Shown: positions 1 through 13,000, counted from the stretch's first letter. The stretch: 64,000 bases of DNA from Paralichthys olivaceus (GCF_024713975.1 NC_091098.1:11256816-11320815), one strand, 5' to 3'. The notes: a model not told the origin generated them from the letters alone. Numbers and translations are program-made.

Positions 1-2539
1 TCGTCAGGATGAGTTCACAGTTTTCTTTAGGAAGAAGAAATGTGTCCGCCGCATCTTTCTCTTTGAACATCTCGTCCTCTTCAGCAAGACCAAGAGGACA
101 GATGTTGGCAATGATGTGTATGTCTACAAGCAGTCATTCAAGGTCAGCACAGAAGAAAGCCTTGATACTCAACCTTGATGTATTGATATCATTTATTTCA
201 GTTCGGAGTTACACTTTAGTCAGACATTTGAAGCCTCCAGCATTTAAAAGTATCTAGTGGGGCCAAAACTTGTCTTTGTGTTTTCTCTTCCAGACCAGCG
301 ACATTGGGATGACCCATAACTCTGTTGTGAGCGGCCTGTGCTTTGAGATCTGGTTTCGCAGAAGGAAGAGCGAGGACACCTACACCCTGAAAGCCTCCAG
401 CATGGAGGTGAAGAAAGCCTGGACCACCGATCTGGAGAGGATCCTGTGGGATCAGGCCACTCACAGCAGAGGTTGTTAAAGTATATAAATAAATATACCA
501 AATATATATTTTCTTTCATTTAACGAAGGTACAGTTTACAGTGCTGTGTGATGCTGTAGATGTAGAAAACATATTGAGAATATTCTTAATGTTCCAGAGC
601 TTCGTATACAGGAGAGGGTGTTTATGGGAATGGCCAGCAAACATTTTATGGACATTCAACCCAGTGATTCTGCGATTTGTGACCGAGCTGTCAGCTGTTC
701 CCTGCCTGGGAGAAGTAAGGAGCTGCACACACAACATTTTACACTTCAGATCAATGCCACCTTGGTCAAAACTGAAATTACTTCTCATCTTGCGCAATCC
801 TCAGTTCAAAATTGGATTTTGTTCTTAAACCTTTTGATTCCCATCAGCCTCAGCTATACTCTGTTGTGTGATCTTTTGCAAATGTTAGCATGCTAATATG
901 CTAAAATGAAATGGTGAACATGGTAGCAACATTCCACCTTTTCAAATTTGCATTGTCATATAGACAGTTATAAATATGGACGACGCATCGCTTCTTCCCA
1001 CTGTCCAGAAGTATCAAGGATTCAAACGCTATCAAGTTGGGCATGTACGCAGTAACACTTTGGGGATGGGGCTGAGGTAGTGAGGTCCTGAGGATGCACA
1101 CGGTCGACCAAGTCAGTCTTAGCTCTCAATCATGACATTCCGCCCTGTATTTATAGCATCAAATAAATAATTAAAACTAAACTTGGTGGTAAAATGAGCA
1201 GTTGAACATGTTAGTGTGATAACAAATACCTAACATGAAAGAAACCGTCTTTGGGGAAACAATTTTTTAACATGTACTTTGAATTTTTAGTTTGGTCCAT
1301 GTCCCATCCACTACATGGAGGAGGGAGAGCTTGTGACCTGTACTGCAGCCAGCCACCATTTGACCATTGAGACACTGTGGCTTCACTTTTGGGGAGCTGC
1401 CATGTCGTCCATTATTATTGACAGTCTATGATTGCCATTGTGAGCATGTGAGCATGATGATATTAGCATTAAGCGTCACAGAGCCACTATGGAGGCTGAT
1501 TCTCATCCTTTTGCTTTTAATTACATTTTTGAAAGATTATAATTTTGTTAAAAGCTTTAAAATATTTTTCAAACTGTCTAACTTCATTTAACAAGCTAAG
1601 TGTATTCATGAAATAACTGCAGGCCGTGCTTGTGTCCTCATTGCTCACTGACCAAGCACATCATTATCTATGTGTGTCGTCAGTCCCTGTGGCGTGTTGT
1701 TCTCACAGGGGCTTAGACTATCCACGGCCTCACTCCATTGGCTCTGGCAGCACGGCCTCCACCACCCTCAGCCAATCGTCTTCCTCCTCTGGCCGGGGCT
1801 CGCTGCCCCCTGCTGGATATCTCGGGAACCAGTCGCAGGGACTGGAGAGCGGTCCAGCCATTTGCTCCTTCCCTGAGGCAGTGACTGACAATGAACTCAA
1901 CCATCATCATCTTCATCAGCATCTTCATCGTAACTGTGAGAAGTGGAAAAATCCTCATCTTCTCTGTAAGTGTTTTTGTCTTTCTTTAAATTGTTTAGTT
2001 TTTTGTCAGAAGACAGAGGGGTCTGTATGCTGCCGTAGCCTTTCAGAATCCATACATGTTTCAATAACAAAGTGTGAAATTATAATATGGTATTTGTAAA
2101 GTCACTGTAGATTTGCTAATTCTTTGGCACTCTCTGGTGGTAGCAACAAGAATGACACTGGCAAACAGCAATGCATGCACTCCTGGTGATTTGTCCCCAG
2201 TCAATCTACTCAGTGTCTGGATGATATTTATCTGCACAAACTTCAGCTTTGTCTGCTTCTCAAAGTGTTTGTGTTTCTGCCTTAGTGGACAGCACCGAGT
2301 CATCTAGGGAAAACATCAATGTCTTGAGCAGCTCGGACCCCAGCTGCCTGTCTGCCATCGGAGGAGAGGCAGTGGACAACTCCTCCTCCTCGTTCAAATC
2401 CCAGAATTCAAAGCCCCGCCCACTGTGTCATACTCCTAGCCTGAGGAGAAACAGCTCACCGGTGATCATCAGAATGAAACCGGGTGTCGCACCCAAGCCT
2501 CCACATTTGTCTAATGCCCAGGTACAGGTGAATCTATAA
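1..2539 (+). CDS. kiaa1755: PLEKHG4/KIAA1755-like Rho-GEF family protein, 3' part
   Basis: C-terminal exons of a Dbl-family-like protein; the 5' part lies left of the window. Exons read: 1-142, 294-471, 598-714, about 1684 (or 1709)-1965, and 2286-2539 with TAA at 2537-2539. The first two exons encode the end of a PH domain (FRKKKCVRRIFLF, LVLFSKTKR, FEIWFRRRKSEDTY, then a W-containing C-terminal helix ending ILWDQA), typical of PLEKHG4/puratrophin-type GEFs. Exon three has a motif ending DIQPSDSAICDRA. The tail is Ser-rich (SIGSGSTASTT). The 1684 acceptor keeps frame with the preceding exon; 1709 has the better pyrimidine tract but would need another small exon. A GT at 2522 could allow splicing onward, but an AATAAA 70 bp after the stop favours this as the last exon. 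The choice of KIAA1755 over PLEKHG4 rests on the neighbours TGM2 and RPRD1B, which adjoin KIAA1755 on human 20q. Confidence 0.72.
860..1500. repeat. Short interspersed repeat in two separated halves
   Basis: Within the intron after exon three. About 875-945 carries the common fish motif TTAGCATGCTAATATGC followed by GTGAACATGG, and about 1434-1500 carries GTGAGCATG...GATATTAGCATTAAG. I recall these as the two halves of one abundant teleost repeat. The roughly 490 bp between them looks like a later insertion that includes the 1265-1432 repeat. Class is unknown to me; identification is from memory of fish introns. Confidence 0.45.
1265..1432 (+). repeat. Dispersed fish repeat ending in ACAGTCTATG-type tail
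   Basis: The stretch has the recognisable order of motifs CTTGTGACCTGTACTGCAGC, CAGCCACCATTTGACC, GGCTTCACTTTTGGGGAGCT and CATGTCGTCCATT, then a terminal GACAGTCTATG. This is a common short repeat of percomorph genomes; a related tail (TTTATATACAGTCTGTGG) lies at about 22511. It sits between the two halves of the repeat at 860-1500. No coding capacity. Confidence 0.5.
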
Positions 2540-2608
2540 TAATGAAATCAATCCGATTAATATACATACAAGCTGATGACCATGGTCTCAATCACATGTG
2601 GTTTCTCT

Positions 2609-2614
2609 AATAAA
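2609..2614 (+). terminator. Polyadenylation signal of the KIAA1755-like gene
   Basis: AATAAA lies 70 bp downstream of the in-frame TAA at 2537-2539. This supports the exon at 2286-2539 being terminal. Confidence 0.45.
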
Positions 2615-3418
2615 TTTTAAAAGTTTGAAAAAAAGTTTACTCATGAATGAATTAATGTACAACTGTGTGGTATTTATTGCAACCAACTGAATATCCCTTA
2701 CGTTATCTTCCCCTTCCAAGCCTGTAGTAGGAGAACCTTGGTAAAGTAAATTGTGATCGGCCCTCACCAAAGCGTTTGGCCCAGTGGAAGATCCGCCCCC
2801 TTTAGAGATATGAACGATTCATTCATTTCCCCCTAAATCATACACACAGGTATTTTAATAGTACATTTTTGTGTTTGTTATCTTGCATTTCAGAGTGAAG
2901 AAATTATAATTACAAAATCAACAGAAGTTTAACCCTGGATTCCCTGCAGAAGGTAAATGTGTATCGTCCTTCAATAACAAAAACAGTCATAGTGAAAGTA
3001 TAAAAAGCAAGACAACTGATAAAGAGGTTATTCTGTATTTTCATTGTGAGTTTTTCCCTGACAAACTTAAAAGGGGAAAAAACATACAATAAATGATTAT
3101 AGCAAAATAGTTTACATACAGTATGTTTACTTGTATATATACCTTTAGTTATCTTAATCAAGAAATGAACTCCGTTCAAAAAAATCTACAATGTTTCCTG
3201 AATTAATCATCATTTTCTTAACAAAAAAAAACAACCAAAAAAAAATTATATATATATATGGAAATGGAGAGAGTGTTTTTGCTGCCACACAGCTTTAATC
3301 CAAACACTGATTTCCCAGCAGCAAAGCAAACAATGTTGCATTTATTAAATATAAATTACTTTTTATATTGATTTCTAGTGAGTTGACATGAACAACGTTC
3401 TTAAAAAGCCAAATTTTG

Positions 3419-3480
3419 TATTATTATTATTATTATTGCTATTATTATCATTATTATTATAATTATCATTTCTATTATTA
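3419..3480. repeat. (ATT)n imperfect microsatellite
   Basis: An interrupted ATT/TTA trinucleotide run of about 60 bp in spacer DNA. Confidence 0.8.
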
Positions 3481-3579
3481 TCAGTGAACAATTTGTGCTT
3501 TAAACATTGTTGCAGATTTTTGGTCAGCTGGAGCCGGAGCCATTCAGTCCAGCAAATCTTCTGGTCGCCCTTCTAAGGG

Positions 3580-3770
3580 AACTAGAGGGGCGCTCAGAGC
3601 ATGTACCTCTGCTAGTATCCTATTTTGCAATGGTAAAGAAAATGAGGAAAAAAATTCTTGGTCCCACACAAAGTTGGTCCACGTCCCGTCCTTCCATCAC
3701 GTTTTATGGAAATCCACTCAGTAATTTTTGTGTAATCCTGCAGACAAACAAACAATTAAACCAAAGGAGT
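3580..3770 (-). repeat. Interspersed repeat, family A, reversed copy
   Basis: Contains GCGCTCAGAGCATGTACCTC, then TTTATGGAAATCCACTCAGT and GTGTAATCCTGCAGACAAAC. In the opposite sense this is the familiar fish repeat that begins GTTTGTCTGCAGGATTAC-(G/A)CA and runs on to TTTCC. Relatives lie at about 9265, 21115, 27995 and 33050. No open frame of note. Confidence 0.65.
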
Positions 3771-5016
3771 GGGTAACACATTGTGTGGCCACAGTCATGA
3801 GACAAAGCTTTGTGTGGTCACATGTTCTGGTTTGCATGCTATCACATACAATCTTAACCAATATTCACAGAATATGTGTCTTGGTTCTTTGCTGCAGCAG
3901 AATTATTTTCATCCCCAGCCATGTTTTTTTATTTTAATATTGAAAGAAGCATCAGTTGCTACAGCTTCAGTGGATTAAACCCGTCATGAAGGACATAGTT
4001 TATTGACATACTGAGCATAGGAACCTGTTTTAGTCATATTGTGCTCAGTGAACTAACCATGTGTTTTTATATGGTTACCTGTCACATGTTTTCTAACTAT
4101 ACTGTTGTTTAGCATGAAACATGTTCTGCATATACATACATGAGTATCAGGTCTGTGTCATGCTACGATAACACAGAACGATATAGTTTGTGGACAAGGT
4201 ATGTTGCTGGGTCTTTTGTACTCTATAGTCTGTACAATTAGTATAAAGCAGTGAGAGGCGGTTGTCATGGTGATCAGTAGCTTGTGTGGAAGACAGAGCT
4301 ATAGCTTCTGTATTTGAGAGCAAGCTGCACTTTAGTTCTGAGACTAATGTGAAGTCTCTCTTTGTGCTGCTGTGCTACTTTTCATTTGATTTACCTGCAG
4401 GCAAAGTTTTGCTAAAGAGAAGCATTTGGATTAGCTGGACTATAAATGTTTTGTTTACAAGATCACAAGGGAAACTGAGGAACAGTTCATGACCAGAGTG
4501 GTCACGAGCCCAGGACTGGCTGCAGACCCAGACTGCAAGAATGGAGAAACAAGTGTACAATATGGAAAATAACTTGAATGGTTTAAAAATGAATGACTAT
4601 TAGTTCATATGTGAAGATTTTTCTACTTTTGAGCCATTTGTTTCTCACATTTGTTCTATATTTGATCGTTTATCAGGACGGACAGACCACTGGCTCATGT
4701 GCTTTCACATCTGGATTTGAACTATTTCAGTAATTCATTCTCTCCATCAAAGAAGCAGCACAACAACGCCATATTAACTTAAAACATATGACTGTATGCT
4801 TGAAGGCCAGAACCACTTCCTGTTATTTAGGGTCCACTAATGGTTCCATACTCATCGATGTTCCACCCACCTGAAAATGACCATTACAGAAAAGGTGTTT
4901 CTTTGATTATTTAAATACTTTTTATTGTATTTTGTTTGTTGTTGTTATTATTTAACATGTTATTGATGGAAAGCATCATTTTTGTTATGTACAGTATGCA
5001 AATGATGACTGGATCT

Positions 5017-5664
5017 ATGAGGGGTCGTCAGGGACATTATTCAGAGTGACCTCTCACATACACTACTGAAATGATCTCACACACACTACTGAAACACTCT
5101 CACACACACTACTGAAACACTCTCACACACACTACTGAAATGATCTCATACATACAAGTGAAATGCTCTATTACACACACAACGTTTTGCATAAACTACT
5201 AAAAAGCTTTACCTCATACTAGTAAAATGTGCTCATATACACAGCTGAAATGTTCTGATATAGAATTGTAAACTATAACAGTTCAGTAGTGAATACGAAA
5301 ATTACAGTTAAACGGGAAGGCGTTCCTGTCATTGTGTGATGTCATTGTGTGATGTCATTAGTGTTACGAACAACATGGCTGACGATCAACACGTGAATCG
5401 CGCTTTGAATTGCATATTTTAGTTGAACCGAAGACCTTTTAGTTTTATTGAAACACCTTCCGTTTTAACTGAAATCCTCTCACACATTATAGTGAAATAT
5501 GTTATATATATTATATATTTTATATTATATAAGAGCATTTCAGTAGTGTATGTGAGCAAATCATTTTCAGTTGTTAATGTGAGAGTGTTTCAGTAGTGTA
5601 TGTAAGAGCATTTCATGTGTGTGTGAGAGGTAATTCTGAATAATGTCCCTGATGGCCCCTCATA
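5017..5664. mobile_element. 648-bp inverted-repeat (foldback/MITE-like) element
   Basis: The left end reads ATGAGGGGTCGTCAGGGACA and the right end, reverse-complemented, reads TATGAGGGGCCATCAGGGAC. Both continue with ATTATTCAG and then CCTCTCACA. Each arm carries short tandem units of the type CACACTACTGAAA at about 20-bp spacing. The element is flanked on both sides by TGGATCT (5010-5016 and 5665-5671), a good 7-bp target duplication. The centre has no long frame, so this is a non-autonomous DNA element. The transposon superfamily was not determined; 7-8 bp duplications would fit a hAT-like or related source. Confidence 0.8.
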
Positions 5665-6534
5665 TGGATCTTTCATGGTCACATTGTCGACTTTTATTTA
5701 TTTTCTTAAAAACCACTGACTTTTAATGACCTGGAAGATCCATGTTTTTTCTGTTCTCTGTAACTTTCTCAACTTCCAACTTCTTCTGTTTCTTTCCTTC
5801 ATCAATGTGTAAATTATATCATGACTCAAATGTGGAGTCGGTGCAGTTCTTTTTTCTTTCTTTCTTTCTTCTGTTGGATTGTTTTAGTGGAATTTAGAGA
5901 ACATTTGGTTTTGTTTGGTTTCTTCCTCTAAACTCTGCACTGCCTTTCTGGAGGTGATGTGACGGACTGCATGAGGATATGGCACCAATGTGATGATGCT
6001 TCATTTCCTCATTCCATAGAATAATTCGGCAGACAGTTGCAGACACTTGTTTCAAAACTCTTAATTGCCACGTTGCAGGTTTTACTTTGGCACAAACACC
6101 ACTGCCCAAAACGGCAATCTGTCTCTTTTTTATTCTTTCTTTGCTTTTTGTGTTTTCTTCTTTTCAGTATTTTTACTGAATACATTTTGTATTGATTTTC
6201 TTTTGATCTGCATAGTCGTGGTGCGGTTTTGATGACCTATTTCACAACATCCTCCAGTAATAACAATGTGTGAAGCAGTTTTGTGGCTTTCAAAAAAATT
6301 TAACATATTGAAACAAGAAACAAGTTTTCACAGTTGGACATGTTCCTGTTTTGCATAATAAAATGTAATCAGTAATGACTCATTGTAAAGTGCCACACTT
6401 TGTTTCAGTTAAATCATACAATAATGCATGGTATAAATAATCCATGTTAAAAAAATCTTGTGGTGGTTGTTTTATTTTTATTTATAGGAAATACTTTGCT
6501 GTAAAGAATGGCGTTGTGTCTATTATTTAGATTC

Positions 6535-6620
6535 ATTCATTCATTCAACCTTTATTTTGACTTGGAATCACATTGAGGTCTGCAGAAAATACACAAAACA
6601 TTCCAAACACAAATAAGCAG
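6535..6620. repeat. Possible LINE 3'-tail fragment
   Basis: CATTCATTCAACCTTTATTTTGAC followed by GGAATCACATTGAG resembles a common fish LINE-associated tail with a CATT repeat. Short and diverged; identification is by memory only. Confidence 0.3.
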
Positions 6621-7059
6621 CAGTAAGTTTGCAATAAATAAATAAAAGCCTCATAAATACAATTCTATTTAAAGCAAATGAATCAAAACAGAATTTGAAT
6701 TTTATAATTTTATTTTGAATTATTTAACAAAAAGAAATTTAACAGTGACTGTTTAGTAGCTGACAAATGAATAATTTTGGTTAGTTGTGAGTAATTCAGC
6801 AGAAATTTTTCAAAGTTGCCCTAAAAGCTGCAGACAAATAGGAGAATAAAGAGGAAGGGGCGTGTGTCTCTGTAAGCCCTGACTAAAAACAGAATTAGTT
6901 ATGTGACGACCAGACAGATGGGGGCGTCTCCGATCCGGTTTCACATGCTACAAATATCCCTCAGGGGTTGTTATACTGCACGGTCCTCGGCCAACAAGCA
7001 CATGCTGAAGCTGAAGTGTCACTTTCCAGAAGCCAAGAGAGAAGGACTCTCCTGCAGAC

Positions 7060-10000
7060 ATGAGTCAAGGTAAGGAAAGAAAAAATATATATTTCTGTCT
7101 CATATTGTAGTTGTTTGCATGTCTTTAGTGAATTGTATTGAATGTGAGATGCAGTTTTCTCTGTCTTACTTCGGAGTCTGTAGATTTTTATAAGTATCAG
7201 ATTGTGAGTGGTGTGTGAAATGTGATGAGCAGGAATGGTGGATGATATTAGATAAGTTAGATCAAGATCAGTGAGTAACACTCAATCTGTCTTGATGATT
7301 TCTGTTGATTTATCATATGTTGGATTAAGATCAGTGAGTAACACTCAATCTGTCTTGATGATTTCTGGTGCTTCATCGTTTGATTAAGACCTTCTGATTC
7401 GGTTTAAAGGAACTTTTTTTCATGTGTCCACATTGCTGCAGATGAGATTTTTTTAAATTTGAATGTTTTGTCTCTTTCCACAGTCTTGGACATTGAGCGC
7501 TGTGATCTGAACATTAAGAGCAACAGCAGCAGCCATCATACGGAGCTGTATGAAGAGGAGCGTTTGATTGTCAGGAGGGGTCAGCCCTTCGTCGTCACTT
7601 TTCATCTGAAACCTGGCAGCAAAGACTTCAAACTGAGTGACACAAGCTTCACACTCATTGTTGAAACAGGTGCCTCTTGTCTCCCTGTGATTAGGTCTAT
7701 TTGTGTGTGAGACAGAAACATTTGGGGAGAGTGCGTGTGCGTGCATGAGAGCTGCTGCAGTGGATTTGCATGTGTGTCGCTCATCTGGACGTAGATTTGA
7801 GACAAGATAATATAAATTAGACTTTATTTGTAAGTGAAAAGTTGAGAGATAGCAAACTAATTCTAAAGTTGCAATAGAAAGGAGTAACAGCAGTGATAAT
7901 AGGAGAAAGTAATATGGAAGTAATATTGCATTTGATATCGAACATAATATAATGCTAAACATACTAGACTTGGACATGAATAGTAATATTGGACATTTCA
8001 AAAAAACTGCTTTTGTAATTGTGTTATTATTTTTGTCAGATTTACTGTTTGTGTGTCTCCAGGTCCGTTGCCTAGCAAAGAATCAGGCACCGAGGTCACG
8101 TTCAGTCTCCGTGACTCCACAGTGGACGATGAATGGAGCGCGTCTGCTATGAAAGATCCATCTGGAAACACAGTGTCTGTGTCCATCAATTCCTCCCCCA
8201 ATAGTCCCGTAGGACTTTATTCTCTGACTCTGGACCAGGGAGGACAGAGGACGAGTTTGGGACAGTTCACCCTGCTTTTTAACGCCTGGTGCTCCAGTGA
8301 GTGCATAATGATTTGTCTTCAACATTGTGTTGCTCCTGCAGCTTTCATTATTGTAAAAATCCTGTTTGCACATCACTCCCATACATAATGTAGAAATAAG
8401 ACCTATTGATTTTCAAAAGCCTATAGCTCAGAAGTAGTAACACATCTAAACACTGATACTATGCGATCATGCTGTTCTGAATGAGTTTGTGCTGATTTAC
8501 AGGAGATGCTGTGTACATGCACAGTGAGACCAAGAGGCAGGAGTATGTCTTAGCGCAGCATGGGCAGATCTACAGGGGAACAGACAGACGCATTAGAGGG
8601 AAACCCTGGAACTTCGGACAGGTACACTAAAGGTTAAATGTTACCTTCTTTTAATAAAACACAATCAAATATCCATTGAAAATTCTTCTTTACTCCAAAT
8701 GATACATAAAATGACAGTGTTATTGACCAAATAAAAATATAAAATCACTCAAATCTTTGTTTGATGCTCACTAGTATCCATTTTCTGCAGTTTGAAGCAG
8801 GAATACTGGATGTTTGTCTCAAGATCCTGGATGAAAACCCCAAATTTGTTTCTGACGCTGACAAGGACGTCTCAGCTAGGAGAAATCCCATTTACGTGAG
8901 CAGGGTGCTGAGTGCCATGGTAAGTGTCCAGACCTTGGTAAGAGTTGAAACACTATGGATGTCTTTGAACCAGCCTGTGAAGCCTTTATTTTAGCTGTGC
9001 AGACGACGGTCACCATGGTGAAGCAGAGAACTCTGGCTCTTTCTCAGGATCAGGGCCTCTCTCCTTTTGAAATCATCCCGTCTCCCCCGGGAAACCTTTG
9101 TGATACAAAGCTGCAGCAAATAAAGAGAGTTTTTAACATTCCAAGCAGGTGGCAGATTAAAATACAAAGCTGTTTGTACTGGGTGTCATGATTCAGTAGC
9201 TGTAACCATAGAACCAATCAGTCCCAGGCACCACTGTGTGAAGTTTATATGACAAAAAATATCTGATCCAAGAATGGCACTCAGTAAGGCACACACCTCT
9301 GCCAAGGCCCAACAGTCCCCTTACATTCAGTCAAGCTGCACCAAATGTCCCACACTCACAGATACTGGCCCCTTAATATGGCAGATTTCTTTTTATCATG
9401 ATCCATGAGTTATTCTTTTGGAAATCTGGGAAAATGTTGAAATGTTCCAGAAATTTTTTTTTTTTTTGCCCCCTGGGTTATTTTTGTCATTATCTAGACA
9501 ATAACTACAAATAGAAATACAAAATATTGGTAAAAATATAAAAACCAGGAGTCGGTAAAAGAAAATTACACTATATAAAAATACAGAATATACATGCCAC
9601 GGTTGAGTAGTATTGGTTGATTAATTGTTCACACAATCCTGCCAACAAATAAACAAACACACAAAAAACCTCTTTGGCTGAGGGAGCAATGAGCTCTTGA
9701 CAGATTTTGAAACGTTTTTTTGGAGAATATTTGTATTCAGCTTTTGTGACTCTGAGGTCTGTCAAACATTTAAAAGGAAAGAATTCCGAACAATTTAGGA
9801 AATCTTGTACATATTGAATTTAGGAATACAGAAATAGAATATGACAAAATGTTCAGGAGTACACGTGATCCCCTCCCATTCTCTGTGACTATAATAAGTA
9901 ATGGCCACTTAATGGCCCCTCTCCCCCTTGTGTCTCCCCCCTGTCTGTGCCCACAGATCAACAGTAATGACGACAGGGGGGTGCTGGTGGGATGTTGGGG

Positions 10001-13000
10001 AGAGATTACTGATGGAGTCCATCCAGGGAGGTGGACTGGCAGCGGGGAGATTTTGCACCAGTGGGCTGAAAGTGGACCCGTCTGCTATGGCCAGTGTTGG
10101 GTCTTCGCTGCTGTTGCGTGCACAGGTTGGAGTGCACGAGAGTCTCTAAACCACACCACTAAATTTAGAATCAACTTTAATAACTTTGTGTTCCATATTA
10201 TATGATGACTTTGTATTTAATCTTTGCTTTTATCTCAGGCATATGCTTTTATGAGGTTGTGTGAAACGCTGTTCTTCCTCCCTCAGTGTTTCGAGGCCTG
10301 GGCATGCCATGTCGAGTGGTCACTAACTTTGGATCAGCCCACGATTCTGACGCCAACCTGATCATAGAAAACCTGTATAATACAGATGGAGAAATAATTT
10401 CTGAAGGGGATTCGGTATGGTGAGTTTGTAATAGACACATACATCAACACAACAGTCACTTACAATACATCCTGTATTTTTTCAAATTCTTGTTGCCTTT
10501 TTTTTGGCATAAAGCAGAATGGTCACATTACTGTCCTTCATTCTCAGGAACTTCCATGTTTGGGTGGACAGCTGGATGACTCGTCCAGACTTGGGCTCAG
10601 AGTATGATGGGTGGCAAACCAGTGACCCAACTCCACAGGAAACAAGTGGAGGTGATGATAACTGTCTTTCACTGCAACTAGACTGCCAAAAAGATGCATC
10701 ATAGAGGTTTGCATGTCATGTGTTTAACCATGGTGGTTAGTTTCAGTTTAAGTCACAGGTTTAGTGTATGATTGTGGCCAATGGCTTGTGACAGCTTGTG
10801 ACCGTTTGTTTTTGGGGAGTTTATGTGATTCAGCTGGAGACTGTCCTCCACAGGTTTATTTTTATGAATACTCTCAGAGGATATCCTCTTTAAGGATTTG
10901 TTAGTTGTCACCATATCACATGTGGTTAGATGAGCAGCCTTGGCCTTGCAAATGCTGCTGACTGGCATTCAAGTAATAAAACTGAAGAAGTGTTTATAAA
11001 TATGATTATGTAACCTCTAACCTTTAATCATTTGGTGTTAACCACTTGTCCAATCTCTCTGGAAATGGCACAACATGCATCCACAAATATATTATTATCT
11101 AAGTGTTTTCTACATTACTTTAAGTATTTTATTTCTACTTGAATGATTTGTGTGACCTGAATGAAGTGGGATTTTGACTCCTTTTCAGGTGTTTTCTGTT
11201 GCGGACCGGCCTCAGTGAAAGCCATCAAGGAAGGAGAGCTGACCAAAAAGTATGACGCTCCCTTTATTTTTGCTGAGGTGAGTTTTTCTAAAACCTTTAA
11301 CTAACATTTTAAGAAATACACACAGACAAACTCAGAAAAACTGAGGAGATTTTTTTTCTCAAGTGTATATACAATACACTGACATGTGGCCTTTGTATGC
11401 ATGTGTATAAAGAATCCCTGTATGTAGGGCTAGCTGATGTTTTTCATGTTTCATGTGTGGAGACAGGTCAATGCAGATGTCGTGGACCTGGTGCGTCTGT
11501 CAAATGGTAAGACTGTCAAGTTCCGCGGCTCCACTAAGAGCGTCGGTCGCTTCATCAGCACCAAAGCTGTGGGCTCAGATGAGAGAAAAGACATCACATA
11601 CCATTACAAGTATCCTGAAGGTACTGCAGCAGAGTTACATGTGCACGACACACACATGAGGTACTGTACATGCAAACATTCTCACACTTTACACAGATGG
11701 CCTCATGAGGTAATGCAGATTAAATGATGATGCACAACCCTGCAGGTCCTGTATATACCTCAGGGACAGCAAACATTAACACTGTAATAATGCTGTTGCA
11801 TAATGAGAAACCAGTGGTTCTCAAATAGGGGTCCTCATAGTGAAGAGTTTCCAGATTCATCCATTAAAAATATCACAATATATGGCCATCTGTGCTAACA
11901 CAGTAAAAAAATCATCAAAAAAAACATCTAATGTCTGAAAAGTGTCAAATTATTCCAGGGACATACATGAGGAGGTCCATTATCTCTCGACTGAGAACCT
12001 CACATTCAAATCTGTGATAATAATTGAATGGTTAAATTACATATGACACAACATCATGTATAAATCTGATCCATGTATGCTTAAGATTGTCTCTGTATCA
12101 TTTGGGGATTTACTTTGAGGAATATGTGTTTGGTTCATATTTTGGTTGAACTTGATCTTTGACTGATCAGCTCCAGATGTTAGTCATCCGGACATGCCCT
12201 CCTAAGTAATATTACAGCCAAGTTTGGTGAAACTCCTTCCATGCGATTTTGAGTTATTTTGTACACACACACGGGGAAATCATCCCCCACGTCCAGTTAT
12301 CTAATCACTGTGTTAAAGCTAAAAGCTCATAGTTTTGAATGAGCTTTGTGTTTGGAATGGTTCAGTTCATTGAATTAACACAATCTCATCTGTAATCTTT
12401 TTTTTAAGGCTCAAAGGAGGAAAGGGAGGTGTTTGAGAAAGCCCAGCACCAAAACAAGCTAAAGCAGCTGGAAGAAGAGCCAGAGCTCCTTCTTAAGGTA
12501 CTTCTCTTTACAGTCCATTCATAGATAAACTGGTGGCAGAGATATTTACCAGAGTTACACAAAGGCTACATCACCTGTTCCTATAAAGTGTGGTTTCAGT
12601 GGTTAAAAAACACATACAGAAAATCACTCAACAGAAAAGGTTTTGGTAATAATGCTAATCCTTGCAAAACAGACAAAGTGTGGTAGAGAAAAGAGGAACA
12701 AGGATCACAAGTAGAAAATAATCAACATGGGTGGGACTGACACGCAGCAATGTGGTTGTCAAACACTGTGCACACCTTGACTTGGAGCTGAATATGATGA
12801 ACTGTGTGTTTTTAATTTGTTTACATCAAAGATACATTCACTCTTGTTCAGTACTGTATGTGGGAAGGTGGGGTGTTCATCAAAACAGCTTTCATCAATA
12901 CGCACACCATCCAGCACTTGCACATCTTACACAGCTTCTGCACATCTGTAACACATATATATATTTTGCACATTTTCTACATTGTTTTACTTTTATTTTT

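Larger units (their letters stand above)
2540..7059. other. Spacer between the KIAA1755-like gene and the transglutaminase
   Basis: This holds the likely polyadenylation signal at 2609, an ATT-type microsatellite at 3419-3480, a reversed interspersed repeat at about 3580-3770 and the inverted-repeat element at 5017-5664. A pyrimidine run lies at 5850-5870. A weak LINE-tail-like stretch lies at about 6535-6620. The remainder is AT-rich. I saw no further supportable exon. Confidence 0.6.

Noticed and set aside
3507-3776. 89-residue open frame starting after TTGCAG, as a further exon of the KIAA1755-like gene
   Set aside because: Most of it lies in the family A repeat (from about 3580), the upstream exon already ends in a stop with a poly(A) signal, and the translation shows no family motif.
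5040-5160. Regular ~20-bp tandem units, considered as a CRISPR-like array
   Set aside because: Eukaryotic context, no unique spacers between units, and the array is mirrored in the opposite arm of the 5017-5664 element.
7453-8001. 182-residue minus-strand open frame
   Set aside because: It is antisense to transglutaminase exon 2 and its flanking intron; no motif, and composition is that of a shadow frame.
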